From Palsa-744 sp963734815 (GTDB lineage: Bacteria > Actinomycetota > Thermoleophilia > Solirubrobacterales > Solirubrobacteraceae): DNA of 64,000 bases. The DNA lies in assembly GCA_963734815.1 (NCBI GenBank), contig CAVTIH010000002.1, forward strand, positions 1,054,001-1,118,000, written 5' to 3'. Within the stretch, counting starts at the first letter, position 1. Each line of letters starts with the position of its first letter. A program made the translations under genes and the position numbers. Below, one piece after another: positions 17,385 through 27,553 of this stretch. The notes below the pieces were generated by a model. The model worked only from the letters and a program-made list of their open reading frames with translations, made no database searches and was not told the DNA's origin.

Positions 17385-19843
17385 TCTACTTCTGCTCACA
17401 AGCCAACCGCCGGGAGTTGGTCCTCTCCAGCGCAAAGCTCAACGGCATCGACTACCTCGAGGTGCTGGGCGAACCGGGCTGCGGCAAGCAGCTGGCGGTC
17501 ACGTTCCTCAAGGACGCGCGCCCGCTGGGGCTGACCACCGACAACGTAAGCATCAGCGGCGGTGCGGCGGTCGAAGCTTCCTCGATCGAGCCGATCGCCG
17601 CCGAGGACCCCACGGTGGTCACCTTCGATCTCGACCACACCGGCGACTTCTCCACTTACACGTTCGCGCTGGTGGCCGGCCCGGAAAGCGGCGAACCGCC
17701 CCCCGGCATGGACCCGGTGCTGGCGAGCGTCGAATTCTCCTTCAAGGCCGGCTGCCCCACGCCCGCGGATTGCCTGCCGAGCGACTGCTGCCCCTCGGAC
17801 CTCCCGGCGCCACCCGACATCAACTACCTGGCCAAGGATTACCCCGGCTTCCTGCAGGTGATGCGCGACCGCCTGGCCGTGCTCAACCCGGCGTGGACGG
17901 AGACCCACGCCGCCGACCTGGGGGTGGCGATCACCGAGGCGCTCGCATACACCGCCGATCACCTCAGCTATCAACAGGATGCGGTCAGCACCGAGGCGTA
18001 CATCGACACGGCACGCAGCCGTATCTCGCTGCGCCGTCACGCGCGCCTGGTGGACTACCAGCTCAGCGAGGGCTGCAACGCCCGCACGCTGGTGGCTGTG
18101 ACGACGGCCACCGAAGGTCTGGCGATCCCCGCCGCAACGCTTTTCTACACCGGCGCCCCCGGCCTGCCGTGCGCCGCCCGCGACGGCGATCCAGTCGCCC
18201 AGCAGCTGGCAGAGGCCGCCCAGCCCGTCTTCACGGCGATGCGGGACAGCGTGCTGCACCTCGCCCACAACGAGATCAACTTCTACACCTGGGCGGACGC
18301 GGACTGCTGCCTGCCGCAGGGGGCCACGCAGGCAACCCTGGAAGGGACGCTGGCGAACCTCGCGATCGGCGACATGCTGATCTTCGAGGAGGTCCTCGGA
18401 CCCGACACCGGCCAGCCCGAGGACGCCGACCCCGGCCGCCGCTGCGCCGTATGCCTGACCGCCGTGAGCACCACGGGCCCCGGGAACAAAACGCTCGTCG
18501 ATCCGCTCACCGGCACGCCGGTGACGCAGATCACCTGGGCCGCCGCCGACGCACTGCCTTTCCCACTGTGCATCTCCTGCACCACCAACACCGAACACAG
18601 CCCCCAACCGATCGCCGGGGTCTCCGTCGCCCGGGCGAACGTCGTGCCTGCCGATCACGGCGTGTGGCTGAGCGCTCCCGGCGAGGAACTCGGCACCGTG
18701 CCGGCTCCCGCGCCGACGCCGGTGGCGAGCGCCGGCTGCAGCTGCGGCGCCGACAGCACCACACCCGCGCCGTTACCACGCTTCCATCCATCGCTGGAGC
18801 GCTCGCCGCTGACTTTCAGCGTCCTCTACCAGGGCGCGAGCTCGGCCGCGGCGTTCCTCTCGCCCGACACCGCGGACGCCGCCCCCAACATCACGGTCAC
18901 CGGCGACGACGGACACGTGTGGGAGGTGCAGCCGAGTCTTCTCTCCAGCGGCCCCGCCGACCGGGCGTTCGTCGCGGAGATCGAGCACGATGGGACCGTC
19001 TTCCCGCGCTTCGGCGACGGCCAGTACGGGATGGCGCCCGACACCGGCCTCACGTTCAGCGCCGTCTACCGGATCGGCAACGGCGCCGCCGGGAACATCG
19101 GGCACGACTCCCTCGCCCATGCGGTGCTGCCCGCGGCCTACCTGCCCGCGCTGGACGGGATCGCCGCGGTGCGCAACCCGCTGCCCGCCACCGGCGGCGT
19201 CGATCCCGAGACGATGGAGCACATCCGGCAGTTCGCGCCGTTCGCCTACCAGACCCAGGAGCGGTGTGTCACCGAAGCCGACTACGGGCAGGCGACCACG
19301 CAGCTGACCGGTGGCCTGCAGGCCCGGGGAACGCTTCGCTGGACGGGGAGCTGGTACACCGCGTTCGTCTCGATCGACCCCACGCAGCTCACCCCGACGG
19401 TGCTGTCCGAGACGACCAGCGGCCTGGCTAAGCGGCGGATGATGGGCACCGACGTGGCCGTGGAGGCGGCGGTGATCGTCGGGCTGGCGATCGAACTGGC
19501 GATCTGCGTCGACCCGCGGCACCTCCGGGGCGACGTCTACGGCGCGCTGATGGAGATCTTCATCAGCGGCGACCAGTGCGACGGCACCCCCGGCCTGCTC
19601 GACGCCGCGAACTTCAGCTTCGGGCAGACGGTGTACGCGAGTCCGCTGGTCGCCGCCGCCCAGGCCGTCGAAGGGGTGGTGTCGGTCAGGCTGAGGAAGT
19701 TCACCCGCCTGGATGCGCCGTGGGTTGACGGCATCGCCAACGGCTGCTTGACGATGGGTCGTCTGGATATCCCGCGCTGCGACAACGACCCCAACCACCT
19801 CGACCACGGCACGTTCGAACTAGAAATGGACGGTGGCAGGTGA
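17381..19843 (+). CDS. Baseplate J-like protein 1 (Afp11/gp6-like)
   Basis: This 820-residue protein starts at GTG 17381. A beta-rich N-terminal domain (about 130 residues) is followed by a Cys-rich hinge (CLPSDCCPSD), then INYLAKDYPGFLQVMRDRL and DLGVAITEALAYTADHLSYQQDAVSTEAYI, the core of the baseplate J/gp47-like wedge family. The C-terminal region has FGDGQYGMAPDTGLTFSAVYRIGNG and IRQFAPFAYQTQERCVTEADY, again typical. Several further Cys (CSCGAD) lie in an insertion around residue 450. The protein would form the wedge ring that triggers sheath contraction. Confidence 0.93.
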   Translation: MIYFCSQANRRELVLSSAKLNGIDYLEVLGEPGCGKQLAVTFLKDARPLGLTTDNVSISGGAAVEASSIEPIAAEDPTVVTFDLDHTGDFSTYTFALVAGPESGEPPPGMDPVLASVEFSFKAGCPTPADCLPSDCCPSDLPAPPDINYLAKDYPGFLQVMRDRLAVLNPAWTETHAADLGVAITEALAYTADHLSYQQDAVSTEAYIDTARSRISLRRHARLVDYQLSEGCNARTLVAVTTATEGLAIPAATLFYTGAPGLPCAARDGDPVAQQLAEAAQPVFTAMRDSVLHLAHNEINFYTWADADCCLPQGATQATLEGTLANLAIGDMLIFEEVLGPDTGQPEDADPGRRCAVCLTAVSTTGPGNKTLVDPLTGTPVTQITWAAADALPFPLCISCTTNTEHSPQPIAGVSVARANVVPADHGVWLSAPGEELGTVPAPAPTPVASAGCSCGADSTTPAPLPRFHPSLERSPLTFSVLYQGASSAAAFLSPDTADAAPNITVTGDDGHVWEVQPSLLSSGPADRAFVAEIEHDGTVFPRFGDGQYGMAPDTGLTFSAVYRIGNGAAGNIGHDSLAHAVLPAAYLPALDGIAAVRNPLPATGGVDPETMEHIRQFAPFAYQTQERCVTEADYGQATTQLTGGLQARGTLRWTGSWYTAFVSIDPTQLTPTVLSETTSGLAKRRMMGTDVAVEAAVIVGLAIELAICVDPRHLRGDVYGALMEIFISGDQCDGTPGLLDAANFSFGQTVYASPLVAAAQAVEGVVSVRLRKFTRLDAPWVDGIANGCLTMGRLDIPRCDNDPNHLDHGTFELEMDGGR

Positions 19844-22716
19844 GCGGCGACTGCCAGCCCTGTGAGCAGCAGCTGTGCGACTGCTGCACGGGAGTGACCG
19901 ACGAGACCCCCGAGATCATCGGCAACCGGCCCGCGCTGTCGTCGATCGCCTACCGGGTCGGGCGCTGGGCGACGTTCGACGCCAGCATGCTCGCGGCGCT
20001 CTCCAACTCGGAGTTCGCGCCGCTGGGACAGCTGCGCACGCGCGACAGCAGCGACTTCTCGATCGCGCTGCTCGACGCCTGGGCGCTCACCCTGGACATC
20101 CTGACCTTCTACCAGGAGCGCTTCGCCAACGAGGCGTTCCTGCGCACCGCCGTGGAACAGCGCTCGGTGATCGAGCTGGCTGCCCTGGTGGGGTACGAGC
20201 CCTCACCGGGCGTGGCCGCCTCGGCGGCGCTCGCGTTCACGCTGTCCAGTGCTCCCGGCTCGCCCGAGAACGTCCTCATCCCCGCGGGCACGCGGGTGCA
20301 GAGCGTGCCGGGGCCGGGCCAGACTCCACAGGTGTTCGAGACCTCCTCCGATCTGGCCGCTCAGATCGCTTGGAACGCACTGCCGGCGCACACCACGCGG
20401 GCGTGGGCGCTCGCCAAGGGAGACACGAGCACGTGGATCGCCGGCGCCGCCAACAACATCAACGTCGGCGACGCGCTGCTGTTCGTCCTGGAACCGGGCG
20501 GCACCCCGGAAGAGGCGGACTTCCACTACGTCACCGCGGTGAACGTCGTGCCGGGGGCAGCTCCGGCGCCGGTGCCGGCCACGCCGGGCGCAACCACAAT
20601 GCCGGGCGCAGCCACCACGCCGGGGGCGACGCAGGTCACCTGGGATCGACCGCTGTCCTCGACCTTCGCCCACGGGCCTGACAGCACCGAGGCCACGGTG
20701 TACGTGTTCCGCAAGCGGGCGGCGCTCTACGGCGTACAGGCGCCGAACCCCGAGACACTGCCCACATCCAGCATCGAGTACGTGAACGGTGCACCAACTG
20801 GAAAATCCACCGGGGCAAACTGGGACTACAGCGCGCTTCGTCGATTGAATGACGGCTCGCAGATCAACCTGGACGCCTCCTACTCCGGCCTGACGCCGCA
20901 GCTCCACGGCCCTCCGCAGTGGCTCGTGCTCGCCGGCACCAGCCACGACTACCGGTCGGTGTTCGAGATCGAGCGTGCGGTCGACACCAACCCCAACTAC
21001 TTCACGCTGACGACGAAGACGACTCAGTTGACGCTGAAGCTGTTCCATATCCTCACAGGCGATACCCGGCTCAGCCAGGAAGAAGTGATCGAAAAGTTCG
21101 TGAAAGAGACACCCCAGATCACCGCTTTCATCCAGAGCGCCCCGCTCACGCCCTACCCACTCCCGCTGACCAGTTGGCGCGAAGACTCAACCTACGAACG
21201 CCAGACCGGGATGCTCGCACCGGTGGCCGGCACGAAGGTGTCCGTGGTCGGCGGGCAGCAGATCGCCGCGGGCCAGCCGATCGGAGTATCCGGAAAGCGC
21301 CTGCGCCTGCAGGTGGCGCTCAACCACAGCGCGAGCTTCATCCCCGCGGGGTTCGCGAGCGGATCGGAGGCCGGCGGGCAGGTGTTCGTGATCGACGCCT
21401 TTCCGCCGGTGAGCGATCCGGCCAGCCCCAAGAACATGCTGTGGAGCGTCGAGACGCTCAGCGGCGTGTCGGGCTCGCTGAGCGTCCCGCCGACCACCTC
21501 CGTGCAGTTGCAGCCGTGCGACCCCAAGGCCGACGCGAACGTGGGCGAGGCGGCGGTGGTTCAGTCCGTGGAAGTCAAGGGCGACGTGACCAAGCTCACC
21601 CTCAACGCCGCGCTGTCGCGCATCTATGACGCGAGCACGGTCAGCGTCAACGCCAACGCCGTGCAGGCCACCAACGGGGAAACCGTGCAGGAGATCCTGG
21701 GCTCCGGGAACGCCGCCGCCGACCCGCTGCTGTTCACCCTCAAGCAGGCGCCGTTGACCTATCTCACCGCGCCCTCGGGATCCGGAGCGCAGTCCACCCT
21801 GCAGGTTTGGGTCAACAACCTGCGCTGGACCGAGGCGCCCAACCTGCTCGGCTCCGACCCGGCCGACCGCGCGTTTGTGACCGCGGCGAAGGCGGCCGGC
21901 AGCCGGGTGGTGAGTTTCGGCGATGGCCTGCAGGGCGCCCGTCCCCCGACCGGAACCTCGAACATTCGGGCCACCTACCGCAAGGGCATCGGCAGCGCCG
22001 GCATGGTGAACGCCGGGCAGCTCACGCAGCCGCTGGACCGGCCGCAGGGACTCTCCTCGGTCACCAATCCGAGCCCTGCCTCGGGCGCCGCCGACCCGGC
22101 CACCGCCGCGCAGGCTCGCGCCAGCGCCCCGCTGCCGGCGCTGACGATCGGCCGCGTGGTTTCGCTGCAGGATTACCAGAACTTCGCGCTGGCCTTCGCC
22201 GGCATCGCCAAGGCGCTGGCCTCGTGGACGTGGTTTGGCGACGTCCGCGGCGTGTTCCTGACGGTTGCCGGAGCCGGCGGCGCAACCCTCGACGGCGATG
22301 ACCCGATCCTCGCCGCGTTGATCGAAGCGATCGGGCTCTGCGGCGAGCCCTGGGTGCCGCTGCGGGTAGCCTCCTACGCGCCGGTGCTGTTCAGGTTTTC
22401 GGCCACCGTCGCCGTCGACCAGCCAACCTACGATCCCGACCAGGTGCTGGCGCAGGTGTGGCGGGACGTCCGCGCCGCCTTCGCCTTCGAGCAGCGCGAT
22501 CTGGGACAGGGCGTCGCCGCCAGCCTGATCGTCGAGATCATCCAGCGGGTGCCCGGCGTGCTCGCCGTCCAGCTGCAGACGCTCGGCCGCAGCGGCGACC
22601 CTTCGACCTCCCCCGCCGCGCCGATGCTGTGCGCCGCCGGCCCCGCGCCGCCGGCGGGCGCGCGGCTGCTCGTGTTGGACCCGGCCACCGAGCGCGCGAT
22701 CGGACAGTGGTCGTGA
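19840..22716 (+). CDS. Baseplate J-like protein 2 / putative baseplate assembly protein (Afp12-like)
   Basis: This 958-residue protein starts at GTG 19840, overlapping the previous stop. The N-terminus is Cys-rich (CQPCEQQLCDCCTG), followed by SIAYRVGRWATFDASML, DFSIALLDAWALTLDILTFYQERFANEAFLRTA and FGDGLQGARPPTGTSNIRATYRKGIG near the C-terminus. This combination is the 'putative baseplate assembly protein' of eCIS and related tails. A Pro/Gly/Ala/Thr tandem segment (PGATTMPGAATTPGAT, about residues 248-265) is inserted between domains. It pairs with the upstream J-like protein to build wedges. Confidence 0.92.
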   Translation: MSGDCQPCEQQLCDCCTGVTDETPEIIGNRPALSSIAYRVGRWATFDASMLAALSNSEFAPLGQLRTRDSSDFSIALLDAWALTLDILTFYQERFANEAFLRTAVEQRSVIELAALVGYEPSPGVAASAALAFTLSSAPGSPENVLIPAGTRVQSVPGPGQTPQVFETSSDLAAQIAWNALPAHTTRAWALAKGDTSTWIAGAANNINVGDALLFVLEPGGTPEEADFHYVTAVNVVPGAAPAPVPATPGATTMPGAATTPGATQVTWDRPLSSTFAHGPDSTEATVYVFRKRAALYGVQAPNPETLPTSSIEYVNGAPTGKSTGANWDYSALRRLNDGSQINLDASYSGLTPQLHGPPQWLVLAGTSHDYRSVFEIERAVDTNPNYFTLTTKTTQLTLKLFHILTGDTRLSQEEVIEKFVKETPQITAFIQSAPLTPYPLPLTSWREDSTYERQTGMLAPVAGTKVSVVGGQQIAAGQPIGVSGKRLRLQVALNHSASFIPAGFASGSEAGGQVFVIDAFPPVSDPASPKNMLWSVETLSGVSGSLSVPPTTSVQLQPCDPKADANVGEAAVVQSVEVKGDVTKLTLNAALSRIYDASTVSVNANAVQATNGETVQEILGSGNAAADPLLFTLKQAPLTYLTAPSGSGAQSTLQVWVNNLRWTEAPNLLGSDPADRAFVTAAKAAGSRVVSFGDGLQGARPPTGTSNIRATYRKGIGSAGMVNAGQLTQPLDRPQGLSSVTNPSPASGAADPATAAQARASAPLPALTIGRVVSLQDYQNFALAFAGIAKALASWTWFGDVRGVFLTVAGAGGATLDGDDPILAALIEAIGLCGEPWVPLRVASYAPVLFRFSATVAVDQPTYDPDQVLAQVWRDVRAAFAFEQRDLGQGVAASLIVEIIQRVPGVLAVQLQTLGRSGDPSTSPAAPMLCAAGPAPPAGARLLVLDPATERAIGQWS

Positions 22717-24962
22717 GCTTCGACGCCGAGCAGCTGTACGCGCTCCTACCCGCTGTGTATCGCACGCGCGACGCGCAGTCGGGCGGTGCGCTGCTGGGGC
22801 TGTTCGAGGTCATGGCGGCGCAGTCGGAGATCGTGCAGGACAACATCCAGCAGCTCTACGACGACCAGTTCATCGAGACCTGCGCCCCCTGGGCGATCCC
22901 CTACATCGGGGACCTGATCGGCTACGACTCGATCTACGAGGTGAGCTCCGCGAGTGGCGACAGCCGCGCCGAGGTCGCCAACACGATCGGCTACCGCCGC
23001 CGCAAGGGGACGCTGCTGGCGCTCGAGCAGATGTGCGGCGACGTCTCCGGGCGAGCCGCGGTCGCCGTCGAGGAGTTCCGGCGCCTGATCACGACCGAGA
23101 GCATGCGCCACGTCGAGCCCCACCACCACGCGACGGTCGATCTTCGTGCAGGGCACGCGCTCGAGCGGCTCGGCACGGCCTTCGACGTCGAGAGCCACAC
23201 CATCGACGTCCGCCGGATCGCCCCGCGGGTCAGCGAGACCTCAGGGCCCGACACGACGCCGCTCGACATGGTGCTGCACGGCGGCGGCCGTTTCAACATC
23301 CCAAACGTCGCCATCCACCTCTGGCGCTGGCAGAGCTGGCCGGTGGTCGGTGCGCCCGCGTTCGAGGTTGCCGGCGGCCGGTACACGTTCAGTCCCCTCG
23401 GCGCCGACATGCCCCTGTTCTCCCGCTGGGCGCGACCGTTGCCGTTCACTACGCTCCTCACGCGCACCAACACGCCGCAACCGATCGCGCGCGATGAGCT
23501 GCTCGACTACTACGGGCCCAGCGGCAGCGTCCTGCTGATCGCCGATGGCGTCCCGGTCGACGCAGGCCAGATCTGCGCCGCCAACCTGTCGGACCGGCCC
23601 GACGGCTCCCTGTGCGTCGTGGAATCCGGCAAGATCGCGATCGACCCCGAGCTGGGGCGAATCCGGTATGCCGCCGACGTGCCGCCGCCGCAGACCCTGC
23701 GCCTGGATTACCTCTACGGCTTCCCGGCGGCGATCGGTGGCGGCGGCTACGACCGCTCGAACGCCCTCGAGCAGGTTGTGAGCACCAGCGCCGCCAACTT
23801 CTTCGCGCTCGTCGGCTCCCACGACTGTCCGGACGCAGCGAGCGCGGTCGCCGCGTGGAACGGGTTTGCGCCGGGCTCGTCGGGGATCATCGTCCTCCCC
23901 GGCTTCGAATCGCTGACGGTCGATCTGACGGGCTCCTCAGCGGTGCAGCTGCCGGCGGGCAGCAGCCTGTCGATCCTCGCCGGCGCGCCGGATCCGGCGG
24001 GCGGCCCGCACGATGTGATCTGGAATGAATCGTGGCCCACGGTGTTCGGCAACATCGAAGTGACCGGCGTCGCCGCGGGGCCCACGGCGGACGGTGTGCC
24101 GCCGGCCGCCGGAGCACTGCTGATCAGCGGCGTGCGGATCGCGGGCCAGCTGCTGGTAGGTGGCGCCGCGTCGAGCGTCACCCTCTCCGACGCGACGCTG
24201 GTGCCGGGGCTCGGGCTCACCGAGGACCAGCCGGCCCTCCAAGGCGCATCGAGCGCCGACGGTGGGGGGACCGGCAAGCCAAGCGCCGCCGGCACGACCC
24301 CGGGCAAGCCAAGCGCGGTCGTCACCGCGCCGGGCGCCACGCTGGTGCTCAACCGGGTGATCAGCGGGCCGGTGGCGACCGGCGCCACAGCGACTACGAG
24401 GATCTGCGCGAGCATCCTCGACGCGAGCTCCGCGTCCGGTGTGGCCTACGCCGCCGATGACCTCGCCGCGGCCGGCGGCGACCTGCACGTGGAGGACAGC
24501 ACGATCATCGGCAAGGTCCGGGCGCGGACGATCACGCTCGCCTCCAACACCATCTTCCATAGTCGCCTCAGCAGCAACGACAGCTGGCTGGCCGCCGTGT
24601 GGGCCAGCCGCAGGCAGGCGGGCTGCGTGCGCTTCTGCGTGCTGCCGGCCGACGCCATCACTCCCCGGCGCTATCACTGCCTGGCGTCCGAAGATTCACA
24701 GGGGCCGGCGTTCGCACCCTCGTTCGTGACCCTCCGCTACGGCCTGCCCGCATACGCGCTGCTGAGCGGCGACTGTCCGGCCGCGATCTGGAACGGCGCC
24801 GCCAACGGGTCCCAGATCGGGGTCTACCTGCAGATCCAGGAGACCGAGGCCGTGACCAACGTGCAGCTGCGAGCGGCGGAGTACCTGCCGGCGATGCTCG
24901 AAAGCGGCGTGTTCATCCACCCATCGCAAATATCGACCGCGAGAGCGCGAGAGGACGAATAG
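22713..24962 (+). CDS. Tail protein I-like baseplate/fibre-attachment protein
   Basis: This protein of about 749 residues starts at GTG 22713, overlapping the previous stop; an in-frame GTG two codons earlier is possible. Residues 1-180 contain YALLPAVYRTRD, GLFEVMAAQSEIVQDNIQQLYDDQFIETC and YRRRKGTLLALEQM, the phage tail-protein-I domain that links wedge and fibres. The remainder is beta-rich with a Gly/Ser/Ala-rich C-terminal half resembling a beta-helix, including GKPSA linker repeats near residues 526-537. In Afp-like particles this place is held by fibre-network proteins. Confidence 0.85.
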   Translation: MSFDAEQLYALLPAVYRTRDAQSGGALLGLFEVMAAQSEIVQDNIQQLYDDQFIETCAPWAIPYIGDLIGYDSIYEVSSASGDSRAEVANTIGYRRRKGTLLALEQMCGDVSGRAAVAVEEFRRLITTESMRHVEPHHHATVDLRAGHALERLGTAFDVESHTIDVRRIAPRVSETSGPDTTPLDMVLHGGGRFNIPNVAIHLWRWQSWPVVGAPAFEVAGGRYTFSPLGADMPLFSRWARPLPFTTLLTRTNTPQPIARDELLDYYGPSGSVLLIADGVPVDAGQICAANLSDRPDGSLCVVESGKIAIDPELGRIRYAADVPPPQTLRLDYLYGFPAAIGGGGYDRSNALEQVVSTSAANFFALVGSHDCPDAASAVAAWNGFAPGSSGIIVLPGFESLTVDLTGSSAVQLPAGSSLSILAGAPDPAGGPHDVIWNESWPTVFGNIEVTGVAAGPTADGVPPAAGALLISGVRIAGQLLVGGAASSVTLSDATLVPGLGLTEDQPALQGASSADGGGTGKPSAAGTTPGKPSAVVTAPGATLVLNRVISGPVATGATATTRICASILDASSASGVAYAADDLAAAGGDLHVEDSTIIGKVRARTITLASNTIFHSRLSSNDSWLAAVWASRRQAGCVRFCVLPADAITPRRYHCLASEDSQGPAFAPSFVTLRYGLPAYALLSGDCPAAIWNGAANGSQIGVYLQIQETEAVTNVQLRAAEYLPAMLESGVFIHPSQISTARAREDE

Positions 24963-24964
24963 TC

Positions 24965-27490
24965 ATGAGAGGCGACTTCAGCCGCATCAGGTTCAACCGC
25001 CTGAAGGGGTATACGGCGGTATTGGACCAGCAGGGGCGCGTCGCGCTCGACGCCGACGCCAACGAGCAGTGCTTCACCGACGACTACCTGCGGCGCACCG
25101 AGACCGTCGACGTGATCGGTGAGTACGGCGCCCCGAAGGACGACGCCGGCTTCAAAATCAGCGTCGCCGGTGAGGAGATCGAGATCGGTCCCGGTCGCTA
25201 CTACGTCGATGGGCTGCTGTGCGAGAACCCGACCAGCCTCTCCTACGACGACCAGCCGTTCCTGCTCGGCACCCACCCCACCGCCACCAAGCTGCTGGAA
25301 GAACTGAGCGCCGCGGGCGCCGGCTCCGTGGTGCAGCTGTACCTCGAGACCTGGCAGCGCTTCGTGACCGCCCTGGATGACCCCTGCCTGCGGGAGCCGG
25401 CGCTCGGCCTGGCCGACACCACGGGGCGGCTGCAGACGGTTTGGCGTGTGGTGGCAAGCGAAGTGCTCCCCGAACAGAAGCCCTCAGCGGACGCCCCGGC
25501 AAGCCTGTCGCCCTGCTGCCAGGCCATGTACGGGGTGCCCACGGTGCAGAGCACCGGGACGATGAACGCCGAAACCAGCGGCTCCGCGGCGGACTGCGGC
25601 TGCCAGCCGGTCGCCGCCGCCGGATACCAAGGCGTCGAGAACCAGCTCTACCGGATCGAGATCCACCACGGCGGCGCCGACACGGAAGCGACCTTCAAGT
25701 GGTCCCGCGAGAACGGCTCGGTGGTGGCGGCGGTCACCGAGATCGCGGGCTCGACCGTCACGGTCAACTCGCTGGGGCGCGACGCCAACCTCGGCTTCCA
25801 GGCTCAGCAGTGGGTCGAGCTCAGTGACGACAACGATGTGTTCGGCGGCGAGCCCAACCAGCCGGGAGGCCTGTACCTGGTCAACAAGATTCAAGCCACC
25901 GATCCGTCGGTCACGCTGGCCGGGACGGTGACGCCCGTCGATCCGACCCGCAATGCGCGCCTGCGGCGCTGGGACCAGTCCGGGCCGGCGGCGGGCTCGA
26001 ACGGGATCCCGCTCGCCGCCGGGAGCTGGATCGTGCTCGAGAACGGCATCCAGGTGTTGTTCACCGCCGGCACGTACCGCTCCGGGGACTACTGGACGAT
26101 CCCGGCGCGGACGGCGACCGGCACGATCGAGTGGCCCCCCTGCGGCAGCGTCGGCAGCGCGTCCCAGCCGCCGACGTCGATCGAGACTCGCCGAGCGCCC
26201 CTCGCCTGCATCCACTGGCAGCCGCCGTCGCGACCGATTCGCCCGCTGGCTAAAGCGAAAGCGACAAGCCGTGCGCTCGCCGCGAAAGGTGGCGACGTCG
26301 CAGTGAAAAACCCACTCGAGGGCGGCGGCGTCGTTGCGCAGAGCCCACTCGAGGGTGGCGGCATCGCAGTGAAAAACCCACTCGAGGGTGGCGACGTCGC
26401 AGTGAAAAACCCACTCGGGCGCGGCGGTTTCATCCCGGAGGACTGCCGGGTGCTGTTCGAGCCGCTGAGCGTCCTTACCGCCCCGGTCACTCCGCAGGCG
26501 ATACACGTGGAGCACGTCAGCTGGGTCAACGACGACGTCACCACACTCGATCGCCTCCTCGCCGACGGCCTGACGGTGCAGCTCGACCAACAGCCATCAT
26601 CGCCGATCAGCGGCGCGAACTTCATCGTCACCGTCGAGCCGGTCGTCGTGCCCGCTCGAGAAGACGGCGACACGCACCTGCTTCCCCTCCAGCCCGATAA
26701 GGGCCTGCTGTCCACGCTGCTGCGCAGCGTCACGATCGTCGACTCGATCGGCGTTCCCTCGGGGGTCGTGGTCGACAGTCAGACACTCAGCTGGCAGCTG
26801 CCCTACGAGACCGGCTCCTATCTGGAGCGACTCACGATCGCCAACCTCAAAGCGCTGATCCTGCCGGGCGCCACGGCTGGTCTCTGGGCCCGCGTGCGCA
26901 TCCGGCTGCTCGGCCAGATGATCTTCGCGGCCGGCGATGCGGGTCCGCTGTTCCTGGACGGGCGGGCGTTCGGCACGCTCGCCGAGCGCGCCGATGGCGA
27001 GGCACGCATCGAACTGCAGCTGCCTTCGGGCGATGGCGAGCGCGCCAGCGACCTCGACGGCTGGTTCTACCTGGCCCCCACCCTGGAAACCCATTCGTTG
27101 GAAGTTGCCTACTCGGAACTGACGGTGATCGCCGACCCCGACGAAAGCGTGACGGCTGAAGCGCCCGGAACGAAGGGCAAGGTCAAACCCACCGCCACCG
27201 CCTATTTCAACTATCCGGCAGTCGCGGAAACCAGCCTGACACTCGCCCTCACCGGCGACAAGGGCGTTGGGACGGTCGTGAGCATCCCCTCGTCGGTGAA
27301 GATCCCAGTCGGCGAACGCTCGGTCACCTTCCCGATCACCGTCCTGTCCGATCCGGGTCAGCAGGTTCCATTCGAGATCGTCGCCACCATCACTCCAGCG
27401 GCGGGGCCCTCCTCGTCGTCGAGCGCGAGCTTCAAGGTGACCGGGGGACAGCAGCAGGAACGGCCCAAAGTGAAAGGAACGGTCAAGTGA
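24965..27490 (+). CDS. DUF6519 fibre-like protein with Ig-like C-terminus
   Basis: This 841-residue protein starts MRGDFSRIRFNRLKGY, then VLDQQGRVALDADANEQ, the standard opening of DUF6519 proteins (M-x-G-D-F-T/S-R, then L-x-QQGR-V-x-L-D-A-D-x-N-E-Q). Middle parts are beta-rich (YRIEIHHGGADTEATFKWSRENG). Residues about 442-485 are four 11-residue tandem repeats. The last 100 residues look like a bacterial Ig-like domain. It is the final gene of the operon and is probably exposed on the particle surface. Start choice rests on the family motif and on 2-bp spacing from the previous stop. Confidence 0.85.
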   Translation: MRGDFSRIRFNRLKGYTAVLDQQGRVALDADANEQCFTDDYLRRTETVDVIGEYGAPKDDAGFKISVAGEEIEIGPGRYYVDGLLCENPTSLSYDDQPFLLGTHPTATKLLEELSAAGAGSVVQLYLETWQRFVTALDDPCLREPALGLADTTGRLQTVWRVVASEVLPEQKPSADAPASLSPCCQAMYGVPTVQSTGTMNAETSGSAADCGCQPVAAAGYQGVENQLYRIEIHHGGADTEATFKWSRENGSVVAAVTEIAGSTVTVNSLGRDANLGFQAQQWVELSDDNDVFGGEPNQPGGLYLVNKIQATDPSVTLAGTVTPVDPTRNARLRRWDQSGPAAGSNGIPLAAGSWIVLENGIQVLFTAGTYRSGDYWTIPARTATGTIEWPPCGSVGSASQPPTSIETRRAPLACIHWQPPSRPIRPLAKAKATSRALAAKGGDVAVKNPLEGGGVVAQSPLEGGGIAVKNPLEGGDVAVKNPLGRGGFIPEDCRVLFEPLSVLTAPVTPQAIHVEHVSWVNDDVTTLDRLLADGLTVQLDQQPSSPISGANFIVTVEPVVVPAREDGDTHLLPLQPDKGLLSTLLRSVTIVDSIGVPSGVVVDSQTLSWQLPYETGSYLERLTIANLKALILPGATAGLWARVRIRLLGQMIFAAGDAGPLFLDGRAFGTLAERADGEARIELQLPSGDGERASDLDGWFYLAPTLETHSLEVAYSELTVIADPDESVTAEAPGTKGKVKPTATAYFNYPAVAETSLTLALTGDKGVGTVVSIPSSVKIPVGERSVTFPITVLSDPGQQVPFEIVATITPAAGPSSSSSASFKVTGGQQQERPKVKGTVK
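26288..26419 (+). repeat. Four in-frame 33-bp tandem repeats in the DUF6519 gene
   Basis: Units begin at 26288, 26321, 26354 and 26387, each 33 bp and encoding GG-x-V/I-A-V-K-N-P-L-E-like blocks. Units 1, 3 and 4 are almost identical and unit 2 is diverged. The exact 33-bp period preserves the frame. Confidence 0.9.
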
Positions 27491-27553
27491 AGGTTGCGAA
27501 GGCCACGCGCGCGATGTGGTCGGCCGGCTGATGGAGCACGCCCGCGCGCCTGC

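Noticed and set aside
6867..27490. Prophage reading of the tail-like operon
   Set aside because: No capsid, portal, terminase, lysis, replication or integrase genes, while the DUF4255, AAA+ and DUF6519 genes are specific to contractile injection systems.
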